A DNA stretch of 45,982 nucleotides, taken from Phycisphaerales bacterium. Lineage in GTDB: Bacteria > Planctomycetota > Phycisphaerae > Phycisphaerales > UBA1924. Position numbers and translations under genes: made by a program. The stretch's first letter is position 1. Each line of letters opens with the position of its first letter. Of the stretch, positions 1 through 7,548 are shown piece after piece. The stretch covers positions 31,085-77,066 of the forward strand of contig JARGPA010000017.1 of assembly GCA_029213305.1 (NCBI GenBank). Reading direction: 5' to 3'. The notes beneath the pieces are model-generated. The model was not told the DNA's origin. It worked only from the letters and a program-made list of their open reading frames with translations, and made no database searches.

Positions 1-375
1 GTGGGGTCCGCCCAACACTTTTTTGGTCTTCTCACAAAATAACTTGCTCAATAGTCCTGACATAGTTATCGAGCTTCAAGATTTTTCCCTCACCAGTCCG
101 ATAAAGGGCAATGAAGCAAGGCGTGTTTGTCGCGGATCGGAGATCCAGCTGGCATGCCCAATGCCCCTCCACCACCTCTTCCAGGGATTCAGGTAAGAGT
201 CAGGGGTTAGCGAAACACAGGCCGATCGGGCGGAGCCCGCCGACCAATGGAAGAACACCCCGTGTCGAATCGACATACGGGGCCTGCAATGAACAACACA
301 AAGCAGGACCATTCATATAGATGCGGAGTGCCCTCCATGCAATCAAAGCAAAACATGCGTAGCAAGAGAACAACC
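1..375. other. Left-edge region without a confident gene
   Basis: No convincing complete gene. One plus-strand frame is open from base 2 to a TAA at 194-196 (64 codons, ending in HHLFQGFR) and could be the 3' end of a gene cut by the window edge, but I do not recognise it. On the minus strand an ATG at 63-61 opens 21 codons that run off the edge, without a Shine-Dalgarno. Two compact hairpins lie before the lipoprotein gene at 376: CGGGC-GGA-GCCCG at 227-239, and a longer one at 258-282 (CCCCGT/ACGGGG outer arms, GTCG/CGAC inner arms). A weak sigma28-like pair on the plus strand (CAAGATTT at 77-84, TCCGATAA at 97-104) has a 12-base spacer. None has a T-tract, so they look like leader structures rather than terminators. 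Confidence 0.35.
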
Positions 376-1992
376 ATGACATCACAATCGATGAACCAGA
401 TTTCAGTTAATCGTTCACTTATCATGATCGCACTCGCGGGAAGCGTGCTCGTCTTACCGGCTTGCGGCGCTAAACGAACCGGGTTCTGGAACAAGAACAA
501 GCAATCTCAACTCCAGCTTGAGCAAGCTCGTCACGAAGAAGCAAATGCTCGCCGCTCGAGTTACTTCGCTGCAGAGTCAAGCGACAATACTCAAGTCGCA
601 ACTGCTCATAGCACAACACAACCCTCAACAAATGCTCATGGGCAAACACTCAAGAGCAACTCTCCTGCAACGATTAACTATGCGTTGAGCGCAGAATCAA
701 AGCCAGGCGAGTTCACCCCTCCAACAACTACTCAAGAGACAACTGCTTCAAACACGACGAGTGTTGCATCAACATCTCCGAGTTCACCAAACACCACAAC
801 CCCCGGTTCTAGCTCAATAGGTTCTGCAAAAACAGACACATCCTCAGACATGCAACAACTCCGGATGGGTACCGCAGATCAACCCAAACCAGTTGAACGC
901 GATCCATACTTTGCAGAAGATAGTAAAGCGCCCGCTGCACTTCGTTCAGGCGATATCAGCGCATTCGTTTACGCAAACGCGATGGGTGTTGAACTCCCTT
1001 CGGAGTCAAACTCAGATGCAACTCGTGCAACGATAAATGTTCGTCAAGTAACGAGTTCATATGCAGGGTCAGACTTTGATCCAATCGTAACACCAGACGG
1101 CCAGCACCTGATCTTTGCATCGACACAGCATCGTCCTACTGCAGATCTCTACATCAAGTCGGTCAATGGTTCAGTCGTCACTCGTCTTACAGATGATCCT
1201 GCTCAAGATGTCATGCCTGCAATATCACCAGATGGACAGTTCATCACATTCGCGTCAGATAGAAGCGGAACTTGGGATCTGTACATCATGCCTTTCGAAG
1301 GCGGTAAAGTCGTCCAACTCACGAATGAATCCGCGAATGATCTTCACCCAACTTGGTCCCCAGACGGGCGCCAAATCGCGTTCTGTCGACTCGGACAACA
1401 ATCAGGCAGATGGGAAATCTGGGTTAAAGATGTGCTCGCAGATCATGGTGCTCAGTTCATCGGGTTCGGACTATTCCCAGAATGGTGTCCCGTCGCAGGT
1501 ACTGGAATCGCAGGAGCAGATCAGATCCTGTTCCAACGCTCACGCGAGCGAGGAGATCGTGCATTCTCAGTATGGACACTCGATTTCAACACGAATCCAG
1601 GTACTGCAGGAAGAGAAACAGAAATTGCAACTGGTCCAAATCAAGCTTTGATCAACCCATCATGGTCACCAGATGGCAACTTCATCTCGTTTGCGGCTGT
1701 TCCCAACTCCGAGTCATGGTCAAACCAATCTACTGCTCGACCTGAATCATCAACAATTTGGATGGTTTCAACCAAAGGTACAGGGAAGATCAAGCTCACC
1801 GATGGGAACTCGATTGATCTCATGCCGGTATGGGGGCGCAACAACGACATCTTCTTTGTCTCAAATATGGATGGACAAGACCATCTTTGGTCGATGGAAC
1901 TCTCACCGGCTATTCGAGCTGCAAGTGTGATGATGCCCGGGATTAACGACTCGTTCGCAAACTTCCCTACTGAATCTTCACCTTCTGAATAA
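376..1992 (+). CDS. TolB-like beta-propeller lipoprotein
   Basis: 538 aa with the ATG at 376. The frame is open from 247, but the signal sequence fits only a start near 376 (or 391): a hydrophobic stretch ends in the lipobox LPAC with Cys30, so the protein is probably lipidated and sits in the envelope. Residues about 35-200 are a low-complexity Ser/Thr/Asn/Gln-rich linker. The C-terminal half carries PD40/WD40-like propeller blades as in TolB, with repeated SPDG turns (ISPDGQFITFASD, WSPDGRQIAF, WSPDGNFISF) and a final WGRNNDIFFVSN blade. TolB itself is a soluble periplasmic partner of Pal; the lipid anchor and long linker differ from it, and no tolQRA or pal is visible nearby. It could instead be a general propeller lipoprotein. 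Two further lipoprotein-type or small genes follow on the same strand. Confidence 0.75.
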   Translation: MTSQSMNQISVNRSLIMIALAGSVLVLPACGAKRTGFWNKNKQSQLQLEQARHEEANARRSSYFAAESSDNTQVATAHSTTQPSTNAHGQTLKSNSPATINYALSAESKPGEFTPPTTTQETTASNTTSVASTSPSSPNTTTPGSSSIGSAKTDTSSDMQQLRMGTADQPKPVERDPYFAEDSKAPAALRSGDISAFVYANAMGVELPSESNSDATRATINVRQVTSSYAGSDFDPIVTPDGQHLIFASTQHRPTADLYIKSVNGSVVTRLTDDPAQDVMPAISPDGQFITFASDRSGTWDLYIMPFEGGKVVQLTNESANDLHPTWSPDGRQIAFCRLGQQSGRWEIWVKDVLADHGAQFIGFGLFPEWCPVAGTGIAGADQILFQRSRERGDRAFSVWTLDFNTNPGTAGRETEIATGPNQALINPSWSPDGNFISFAAVPNSESWSNQSTARPESSTIWMVSTKGTGKIKLTDGNSIDLMPVWGRNNDIFFVSNMDGQDHLWSMELSPAIRAASVMMPGINDSFANFPTESSPSE

Positions 1993-1998
1993 ATCAAC

Positions 1999-2093
1999 CG
2001 TCATCCGCATCTAGCGGCGTGGATGACGCTTTGCATCTCGAGCATTGGCTCGAAGTATTCAAGTTTCAACTCGGACGGGAAAGGATGCCCGTC
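1999..2093 (+). other. Hairpin-rich spacer between the two lipoprotein genes
   Basis: Three inverted repeats are packed in this spacer: CGTCATCC (1999-2006) with GGATGACG (2021-2028), enclosing a smaller CCGC/GCGG pair; TCGAGC with GCTCGA near 2038-2052; and GACGGG with CCCGTC near 2073-2093. None is followed by a clear T-run, so simple intrinsic termination is not supported. They may be an attenuating or processing region before the gene at 2114. A related stem, CGGG-N8-CCCG, lies at 2913-2928 before the next gene. Confidence 0.4.
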
Positions 2094-2113
2094 TTTGATT
2101 TCGGCAGGACGCC

Positions 2114-2911
2114 ATGACAAGTGCACAGAACATGCTTGCCCCATTTCTTGTAGTCGCATGCATGCTAATCACAATGATTAGCATGGGTGGATGTGAAATG
2201 GGACAAAAACGTGAACAGATGTATCCTCCAGGGGTGATCGTTTCTCCATATGACTCCGCACAAGGCGATGTCTTATGGGCTGTAATCCCCCCGATGAACG
2301 AATCAGGAACATCTCTCGCAGATGATTTAGCAATCGGCGATGCAATAGTTGCGGCTGCTCAAGGGATCCGCGGGGTTCGTTGTTTGCCGTTAAATCGCTC
2401 AATCGCAGCCGTACGTGACCTTGGACTTGATCGTGGAATTCAGTCATCTGCAGATGCTCATCGTCTCGCAGAGTACCTTGGAGCGGATGCAGTCCTCGCA
2501 GGATCAATTACTGCGTATGACCCATACGATCCTCCCATACTTGGACTCGCAATCGCTTTGTACGCCAAACCAGGCGCTATGGCAAACTCATCACAAACCA
2601 AACTCGATTCACGCCAACTAACCATGGCGTTTACCGACTTTGGCACATTTGACGGACTCTCTTTCGCCGGCGAACCAGTATCAGTTGTCTCTGAACATCT
2701 CAATGCAAGAGATCACAGTGTCCTGATGGCTGTTCGAAGTTATGCACAAGGGCGCAGCGATGAACAATCTGCTCTCTCTTGGAGAATTTACACCGCAAGC
2801 ATGAATCTGTACACGCAGTTTGCTGCTCATCATGTAGTCGGCAGACTGATTGATGAGGAATGGCTCAGGATGTCTCGCGTCATGCGAACATACGAGCAAA
2901 GACAACGCTGA
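2114..2911 (+). CDS. Predicted lipoprotein, CsgG/LpoB-like fold suspected
   Basis: 265 aa. The N-terminus has a hydrophobic segment ending MGGC, a plausible lipobox with Cys27. The mature part starts with a beta strand (VLWAVIPPMNESG), then a helix, a second strand (VRCLPLNRSIAAV) and a characteristic LAEYLGADAVLAGSITAYDPYDPP stretch. That order (small-protein strand, name-by-name helix, ADAVLxGxI strand) resembles envelope lipoproteins of the CsgG/LpoB/FlgT-N type, which assemble or regulate envelope machines; this is inference from pattern only. The start is well set: AGGAC (2106-2110) lies in the loop of a GGC/GCC mini-hairpin directly before the ATG. It follows the propeller lipoprotein by 121 bases and may be co-expressed with it. 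Confidence 0.65.
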   Translation: MTSAQNMLAPFLVVACMLITMISMGGCEMGQKREQMYPPGVIVSPYDSAQGDVLWAVIPPMNESGTSLADDLAIGDAIVAAAQGIRGVRCLPLNRSIAAVRDLGLDRGIQSSADAHRLAEYLGADAVLAGSITAYDPYDPPILGLAIALYAKPGAMANSSQTKLDSRQLTMAFTDFGTFDGLSFAGEPVSVVSEHLNARDHSVLMAVRSYAQGRSDEQSALSWRIYTASMNLYTQFAAHHVVGRLIDEEWLRMSRVMRTYEQRQR

Positions 2912-2947
2912 TCGGGTATCGATGCCCGTTCACAACGGAGCGCATCG

Positions 2948-3244
2948 GTGAATCAGAAACCAAGACATCCAAAGCATCCCTCAGTAAGTCCGGATAACAG
3001 TACTGATTGCAATAAGCCAGATCCTAACCAGGAAATGGTTTGTGTGACGCTCCAGCGTCCTCCCCACTTCTGGAGATTTGCTTGCGCTCCATCTGAGACT
3101 GGGGACCTTTTGGAACGATTAGCTGAAATCGCAGATGATCCGGGGATTTCACTCTCATGGAGCGATGCAGAAATGATCGCATCTGAAATTGTTATCCATC
3201 ATCATCACGATACGCCTTCAGCCGGTCAATCGAACGACCGATAG
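2948..3244 (+). CDS. Small hypothetical protein
   Basis: 98 aa from a GTG start, supported by GGAG at 2937-2940, seven bases upstream. The first 30 residues are polar and proline-rich. The rest forms a small alpha/beta region (MVCVTLQRPPHFWRFACAP, then an acidic helix and SLSWSDAEMIASEIV) and ends in a His-rich tail (HHHHDT). I do not recognise the family. It lies 36 bases after the lipoprotein gene and 73 bases before the recombinase start, on the same strand, so it may be the last gene of the lipoprotein group. No membrane segment or signal peptide. Confidence 0.55.
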   Translation: MNQKPRHPKHPSVSPDNSTDCNKPDPNQEMVCVTLQRPPHFWRFACAPSETGDLLERLAEIADDPGISLSWSDAEMIASEIVIHHHHDTPSAGQSNDR

Positions 3245-3317
3245 CACACACAGAATATTACTGTTCCTTCACCTTTGTAAGTTATCAATCCTTTTTGGGA
3301 TCCTTCGGAGTTCGCGG

Positions 3318-4343
3318 ATGACAACCATTCCAATCACACAAAGCTTTTCACAATACCTTACCGATGAACGCCACTTCTCGCCTTACACGGCTCGTTGCTA
3401 TGGTGCGGATCTCCGACAGTTTATTGAATACCTTGTAGAAGATACCGGGATTGTCATTGATCAAGCTGCTGAAGAACTTGCGTTTAAATCACGCACTGGA
3501 CCTGGTTCAGATGTTGCAGGAAAAATCGATCGTCCAACACTCACAAATGTAATCTGCAACGCAGATGCAGATCTGATTCGTGGATATCTCGGTTTCCTCG
3601 GAGAGCAAAGCTACTCTCCTGCGACTCTTGCACGCAAGATCGCAACACTCCGTTCATTCTACAAATGGGGAAATCGTCTCGAGTTCACAGTCACAAACCC
3701 GATGACACTCATTCGTACCCCGAGACAATCAAAGAGACTCCCCAAAGCGATCTCGATTGAACAAATCGAACAACTCCTTGCTGCTCCAAGCAACAGTGAT
3801 GTGCTCGGACGAAGAGATCGTGCGATGCTCGAAACGCTTTACTCTACTGGGATCCGTGTATCTGAACTTGTTGGACTCGATTATTGCGATCTTGATTTCG
3901 AGAACGAAGCAATGCATGTCCGAGGCAAAGGCCGAAAAGAACGAATCGTTCCGCTCGGGTCCCACGCACTCAACGCGATCCGTCGATACATCGAACTGAT
4001 GTCGACTGATATTAAGTTCTCGCCAATCTGGGCGGCTCGCGACGCGGGAGAAACACCACTTCCGATGTTCCTAAACAAACATGGAAAGCGCCTCTCATCG
4101 CGAAGTGTTCGACGCAAACTCGATAAATACTTGCGTGCGGTTGGGCTCGACTCATCGATCTCGCCTCACACTTTGCGTCACTCATTTGCAACGCATCTTC
4201 TCGACAACGGCGCCGATCTTCGAAGTGTACAAGAGCTCCTTGGACACCAATCACTCTCAACAACTCAGGTCTATACACATCTCTCAACATCGCGTGTTGA
4301 AGATGCATACAAAGATGCACACCCAAGAGCAGAAGCAGGTTAA
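3318..4343 (+). CDS. xerD: Tyrosine recombinase, XerC/XerD type
   Basis: 341 aa. The frame is open from 3189, but ATG 3318 has GGAG at 3307-3310 with ideal spacing and gives the usual Xer N-terminus. It cleaves and joins DNA at dif to resolve chromosome dimers. The core-binding SAM-like domain is residues about 5-135. The catalytic domain carries the full set: Arg180 (STGIRVSEL), Lys205 (GKGRKER), His284 and Arg287 (HTLRHSFATHLL), His310 (LGHQS) and Tyr319 nucleophile (VYTH). It is about 40 residues longer than E. coli XerD because of an insertion near residues 42-80 inside the N-terminal domain. No phage or integron genes are adjacent, so a housekeeping Xer role is more likely than an integrase; XerC versus XerD cannot be decided here. 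Confidence 0.9.
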   Translation: MTTIPITQSFSQYLTDERHFSPYTARCYGADLRQFIEYLVEDTGIVIDQAAEELAFKSRTGPGSDVAGKIDRPTLTNVICNADADLIRGYLGFLGEQSYSPATLARKIATLRSFYKWGNRLEFTVTNPMTLIRTPRQSKRLPKAISIEQIEQLLAAPSNSDVLGRRDRAMLETLYSTGIRVSELVGLDYCDLDFENEAMHVRGKGRKERIVPLGSHALNAIRRYIELMSTDIKFSPIWAARDAGETPLPMFLNKHGKRLSSRSVRRKLDKYLRAVGLDSSISPHTLRHSFATHLLDNGADLRSVQELLGHQSLSTTQVYTHLSTSRVEDAYKDAHPRAEAG

Positions 4344-4828
4344 TCTTCTGAATCTAAATCCATTTCAAGCGCCTCAAGTAACTCTTGAGGCGTTTTTTTA
4401 TGCCCTGGCAACTTCAAATCAGGAGCAATCTCCGCAAGTGGGATCAACACAAAGCTCCGTTCATGAACCCGAGGATGAGGGATCGACAAACCTGGTTGTT
4501 CGATGATTTCTTCGCCGAAAACAATAATATCGAGATCAAGTGTTCTAGCGCCCCATCGCTCTTCCTTTGCACGATCTCGACCAAACTTAGATTCTACTTG
4601 TAGCGCTAACTCGAGCAACTCATTTGGATTCAGTTCAGTCTTGATCTTTGCTACGCCATTAAGGTAGTTGCTCTGTGATCCTGGGCCGATTGGTAGAGTC
4701 TCAATGATTGTTGAAACTGATACGAGCACAATCGATGGGGAATCATTCAATGCTGCAAGACCGCCTTGAATATTGCCTAGGCGATCTCCAAGGTTACTCC
4801 CAAACGCTATGTACGCATCTCTTTGCAT
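4340..4828 (-). CDS. folK: HPPK, folate-pathway pyrophosphokinase
   Basis: 162 aa. Transfers pyrophosphate from ATP to 6-hydroxymethyl-7,8-dihydropterin in folate synthesis; cytoplasmic. The family marks are all present: the N-terminal IAFGSNLGDR (about residues 7-16), the ERWGARTLDLDIIVFG signature binding ATP and Mg (about 90-105), and HPRVHERSFVLIPLAEIAP near the C-terminus. Length is normal for a single-domain HPPK, with no folB or folP fusion. No strong Shine-Dalgarno precedes the ATG. Its 3' end overlaps the xer stop codon in convergent orientation and contains the xer terminator. It is separated from fliA upstream by a terminator at 4884-4908, so it has its own promoter in the 4829-4883 gap. 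Confidence 0.93.
   Translation of the reverse strand: MQRDAYIAFGSNLGDRLGNIQGGLAALNDSPSIVLVSVSTIIETLPIGPGSQSNYLNGVAKIKTELNPNELLELALQVESKFGRDRAKEERWGARTLDLDIIVFGEEIIEQPGLSIPHPRVHERSFVLIPLAEIAPDLKLPGHKKTPQELLEALEMDLDSED
4371..4399 (+). terminator. Intrinsic terminator of the xer gene, inside folK
   Basis: Perfect 8-bp stem GCCTCAAG/CTTGAGGC with a 5-base loop (4371-4391), followed by G and seven T on the plus strand. It sits 28 bases after the xer stop codon. It lies within the 3' coding part of the convergent folK gene, so the same bases encode the FolK C-terminus. Confidence 0.85.
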
Positions 4829-4883
4829 GAATGAGTCAATGCACTGGACATGTGATGATCAACTCTGAAAACCAGAGGGGGAT

Positions 4884-4908
4884 AAAAAAACCGTCATAAA
4901 TGACGGCT
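4884..4908 (-). terminator. Intrinsic terminator closing the flagellar cluster
   Basis: On the minus strand a CCGTCA/TGACGG stem with loop TTTA (4891-4906) is followed by seven T (4890-4884). It lies about 27 bases after the fliA stop codon and marks the end of the flagellar transcription unit before folK. Confidence 0.85.
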
Positions 4909-4934
4909 TGGAGAGCTCAAACTGGATCAATAAC

Positions 4935-5789
4935 TCATACTTGTTTAACAGGTTCAAGCTCACGCATTCGATGCTGCATCTGAGCTTTTAGACGAGCAAG
5001 GATTGATGAATGCATCTGTGAAACTCGTGACTCTGAAAGATCGAGTGTTGTCCCAATCTCTTTCATCGTCATGCCTTCATAGTAATAAAGCACAACGATT
5101 AAGCGTTCTGCACGAGTCAGCCCTTTAGTCATTAGCTCTTTGAGATCTTGACGCTGGATAAGTTTGACAGGACTCGATTGATGCTCGTCCTTAATCACAT
5201 CGATCTCGCGGAGTTCGCGTGAGCCTTCTGATTGGTAACACTTACGAGTAATACTCGTGACGGATACTGAACTTGAGTCGCGTTTGTATTTCACAAACTC
5301 GTTCTTATCGATCTCGAGTCTAGAAGCAACTTCTTTGTCCGTTGCTTTGCGTCCGAGTTCCATTTGGATTTGTTGCTTTGCAGAATCAACCTTGGAAGTA
5401 CGATGACGTACCAAACGCGGTACCCAGTCCATCGAACGTAGCTCGTCGAGAATCGCACCACGAATACGCGGAGCGCAATATGTTTCAAACTTCACGCCGC
5501 GATCAAGATCATACGCGTCGATCGCATCCATGAGTCCGAAAAGACCCGCAGACATCAAGTCTTCCAGATCAACCTCATCGGGAAGACGTTGGTAGATCCT
5601 TTCAGCGTTGTACCTAACAAGGTGGAGGAACTTCTCAATTAGGAAATTACGCAACTCTTCAGTAGAGTCTGCTTGGTACATAACCCACACATCGCGCATC
5701 TCCATATCGTCAAAGCGAGTAGGCAGATTGCTAGAAGTAGCGTGTTGCGCAGAGTTGCGAGATGAAAATTTTGATCTCATCGCAGTCAT
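4935..5789 (-). CDS. fliA: Flagellar sigma factor sigma28 (FliA/WhiG family)
   Basis: 284 aa. RNA polymerase sigma factor for late flagellar genes. After a 25-residue N-terminal tail come region 2 (LVRYNAERIYQRLP, DLEDLMSAGLFGLMDAIDAYDLDRGVKF, ETYCAPRIRGAILDELR), region 3 (DWVPRLVRHR and the following helices) and region 4 (LTRAERLIVVLYYYEGMTMKEIG with the helix LSESRVSQMHSS). GGAG lies seven bases before the ATG. It is the last gene of the cluster. A TATAAT-like -10 occurs at 5931-5926 upstream but without a good -35, so co-transcription from the 123-aa gene is also possible. No flgM anti-sigma gene is visible in the window. The GCCGATAA sites listed below match the known -10 preference of this family. 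Confidence 0.95.
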   Translation of the reverse strand: MTAMRSKFSSRNSAQHATSSNLPTRFDDMEMRDVWVMYQADSTEELRNFLIEKFLHLVRYNAERIYQRLPDEVDLEDLMSAGLFGLMDAIDAYDLDRGVKFETYCAPRIRGAILDELRSMDWVPRLVRHRTSKVDSAKQQIQMELGRKATDKEVASRLEIDKNEFVKYKRDSSSVSVTSITRKCYQSEGSRELREIDVIKDEHQSSPVKLIQRQDLKELMTKGLTRAERLIVVLYYYEGMTMKEIGTTLDLSESRVSQMHSSILARLKAQMQHRMRELEPVKQV

Positions 5790-5971
5790 TGGTCGGCTCC
5801 TTGACCCTTGACACCAGTAAAATTTCGCGAGCTCGGACAGAATGAATGATCAGTCCGATATGATGAAATTGACCCGCTCAATCGGTGAATTGTCGTCCTA
5901 AGCGATCCTTGCTCAGGCTGACATCATTATATCGAAACAGATCGCTCAATGTGGTAGCAAACATATTCTTT

Positions 5972-6343
5972 TTATGCAGCTTTTTTCATGTTTTGAACCA
6001 TCGACGCATGCGCCTGCTGTTTCATATCCAAATCCACCAACTCTTGTGGCTTCTGAGGCACCGGACGACCTGATTTGTAGTTCGTTACAAACTCACGGAC
6101 ACAGACCTCACCGATCGCGCCCAATATTCGACCTACAAATGCACAACACACCATTGCAACAATGGCCCGAAGAATGATGATGTACCCTGGATTCCCTGCG
6201 ATTAACCCGATCAAGAGCGCTGTTGAGAATCCAACCAACCCAAGCACCCCGGATACGAGCTTTGTAGGCAAGTTCGCAAGGTATTCGCTCGGATCGAGAA
6301 ACTCGTCATCAGAGACAATTTCAATATCTGAAGATTCGCTCAT
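5972..6343 (-). CDS. Small membrane protein of the flagellar cluster, unassigned
   Basis: 123 aa. The ATG at 6343 has GGAG five bases upstream; a longer frame to 6364 lacks this. The acidic N-terminal 35 residues (SESSDIEIVSDDEFLDPSEY) are followed by two hydrophobic segments (about 33-60, VSGVLGLVGFSTALLIGLIAG, and 63-90, IIILRAIVAMVCCAFVGRIL), then a cytoplasmic tail with GRPVPQKPQELVDLDMKQQ. I do not recognise a family. It sits between flhG and fliA on the same strand and behind its own sigma54-like site at 6432-6446, so a flagellar role is likely by context only. Size and two-helix form would suit an assembly or placement factor, but that is speculation. Confidence 0.75.
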   Translation of the reverse strand: MSESSDIEIVSDDEFLDPSEYLANLPTKLVSGVLGLVGFSTALLIGLIAGNPGYIIILRAIVAMVCCAFVGRILGAIGEVCVREFVTNYKSGRPVPQKPQELVDLDMKQQAHASMVQNMKKAA

Positions 6344-6431
6344 ACAACACTCCATCGGTTTCATTCAACATGAGATTGAATATGAAATCTCTTTACGCAT
6401 TATTTGCGCAACGACTCAATGAATGACAAAC

Positions 6432-6446
6432 GCAATCACCAGACCA
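6432..6446 (-). promoter_or_regulatory. Sigma54-like promoter before the 123-aa gene and fliA
   Basis: Minus strand reads TGGTCTGGTGATTGC, which is TGG-N8-TTGC with GG-N10-GC spacing, 8 of 11 positions of TGGCACG-N4-TTGC. The predicted start is about 75 bases upstream of the 123-aa gene. A sigma54 activator gene is present in the same cluster. Confidence 0.45.
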
Positions 6447-6558
6447 AACTCGACGATTCGACAAGAATAAGATTGAAAATATAGACAAACATGAACAAAA
6501 CCACAGAGATCGATCACGATCTCGTACAAACAAGTCTCATTGAGTTTGTAAGTAGGAG

Positions 6559-7548
6559 TTAGAGTCTTGAGAAGAACCTACGCCGAGGCGCAGCGCTCGC
6601 ACGGCCTTCGATACCAAGCCAATCAATCAATGAAGACGCGAGCTCAGCCATGTCACGAGCTGCTGAACTCTTCGGAGCATCGATCATATAAGGCGTTCTC
6701 GCTTTAATTGCTTTAACAACCTTCTTGTCCCTACGGACATATCCGATCATCGGAAGTTGATAACCAAGGAATCGATCACACACTCCAGAAATCCGAGTAT
6801 GGACTGCGTTTGCTTCTTTCTCGTTGACTGCTTGATTTACAATCAGTGCCAGAGTTGGAAGTCTGGCCTCTGGTCTCTCAGCGCTTTGTGAAACGAGCAC
6901 TTTGATCAACGCGTACGCATCTGCAATACTTGTTGGTTCAGGTGTGACAACCATTAAACATGCGTCGGCAGCATCAATGAACGCAGTGACAGAAGGCCCT
7001 AGTCCTGCACTCGTATCGATCATGATGACATCGTTGTACTCATGAAGATCATCGAGTCTGCTCAGTAGAATGGATCGTTCTGCTTCGTCGAGTTCTCCGA
7101 CTCTACCGATTCCTACTGAACCAGGAATAAGACGGAACCCTCCGGGCGCGTCGATCGCGAGATCTTCAAGGGAGAATGCGGCACCATCTCCCACTGCGGA
7201 TTCAAGTCGAGCTTTGGGCATTAAACCACAGAGAACATCCGCGTTTGCAAGTCCGAGATCTGCATCGAGTAAGACTGCTCTTCTGTTATGCTTTGCAAGC
7301 GCTATCGAAAGGTTGACTGAAGTGGTTGTCTTTCCAACGCCGCCTTTACCTGATGCGATTGCAATCACAGGAACTCTTCGAACAGGAGGACGGAGTGTGT
7401 GATCCGCTTTGGACTGAGGATCTTCAACACTACTTGATTGTCCAAGTGAATTAACAAGCTCTCTCAATCGAGAAGCTTGGTCATCACCACCAGCCGACGA
7501 TTGATCGTGCGGCGGGTTCGGGTTATGTGCCGATACTGCTTGGCTCAT
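6559..7548 (-). CDS. flhG: FlhG/YlxH MinD-like ATPase, flagellar number control
   Basis: 329 aa. ParA/MinD-family ATPase that limits flagellar number and stimulates the GTPase FlhF. The N-terminal tail contains DQASRLR (residues 23-29), the DQAxxLR motif known to activate FlhF. The ATPase domain begins near residue 58 with the deviant Walker A KGGVGKTTT, followed by LLDADLGLANADVLCG and VIMIDTSAGLGPSV (Walker B region). The C-terminus carries the basic, hydrophobic end RASAAPRRRFFSRL, in the place of a membrane-targeting helix. The ATG overlaps the flhF stop by four bases (ATGA), showing translational coupling. GAGGAC lies just upstream. A 215-base gap follows before the 123-aa gene. Confidence 0.95.
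   Translation of the reverse strand: MSQAVSAHNPNPPHDQSSAGGDDQASRLRELVNSLGQSSSVEDPQSKADHTLRPPVRRVPVIAIASGKGGVGKTTTSVNLSIALAKHNRRAVLLDADLGLANADVLCGLMPKARLESAVGDGAAFSLEDLAIDAPGGFRLIPGSVGIGRVGELDEAERSILLSRLDDLHEYNDVIMIDTSAGLGPSVTAFIDAADACLMVVTPEPTSIADAYALIKVLVSQSAERPEARLPTLALIVNQAVNEKEANAVHTRISGVCDRFLGYQLPMIGYVRRDKKVVKAIKARTPYMIDAPKSSAARDMAELASSLIDWLGIEGRASAAPRRRFFSRL

Noticed and set aside
1115..1651. 178-codon plus-strand frame within the propeller lipoprotein gene
   Set aside because: Out-of-frame shadow; the in-frame protein has clear propeller blades.
3189..3317. 43-residue upstream extension of the Xer recombinase
   Set aside because: It overlaps the preceding gene; the ATG at 3318 has GGAG at ideal spacing and the standard Xer opening.
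3318..4343. Tyrosine recombinase as a sign of a phage, integron or genomic island
   Set aside because: No att-like repeats, cassettes or phage genes nearby; neighbours are housekeeping and flagellar genes, so a Xer role is simpler.
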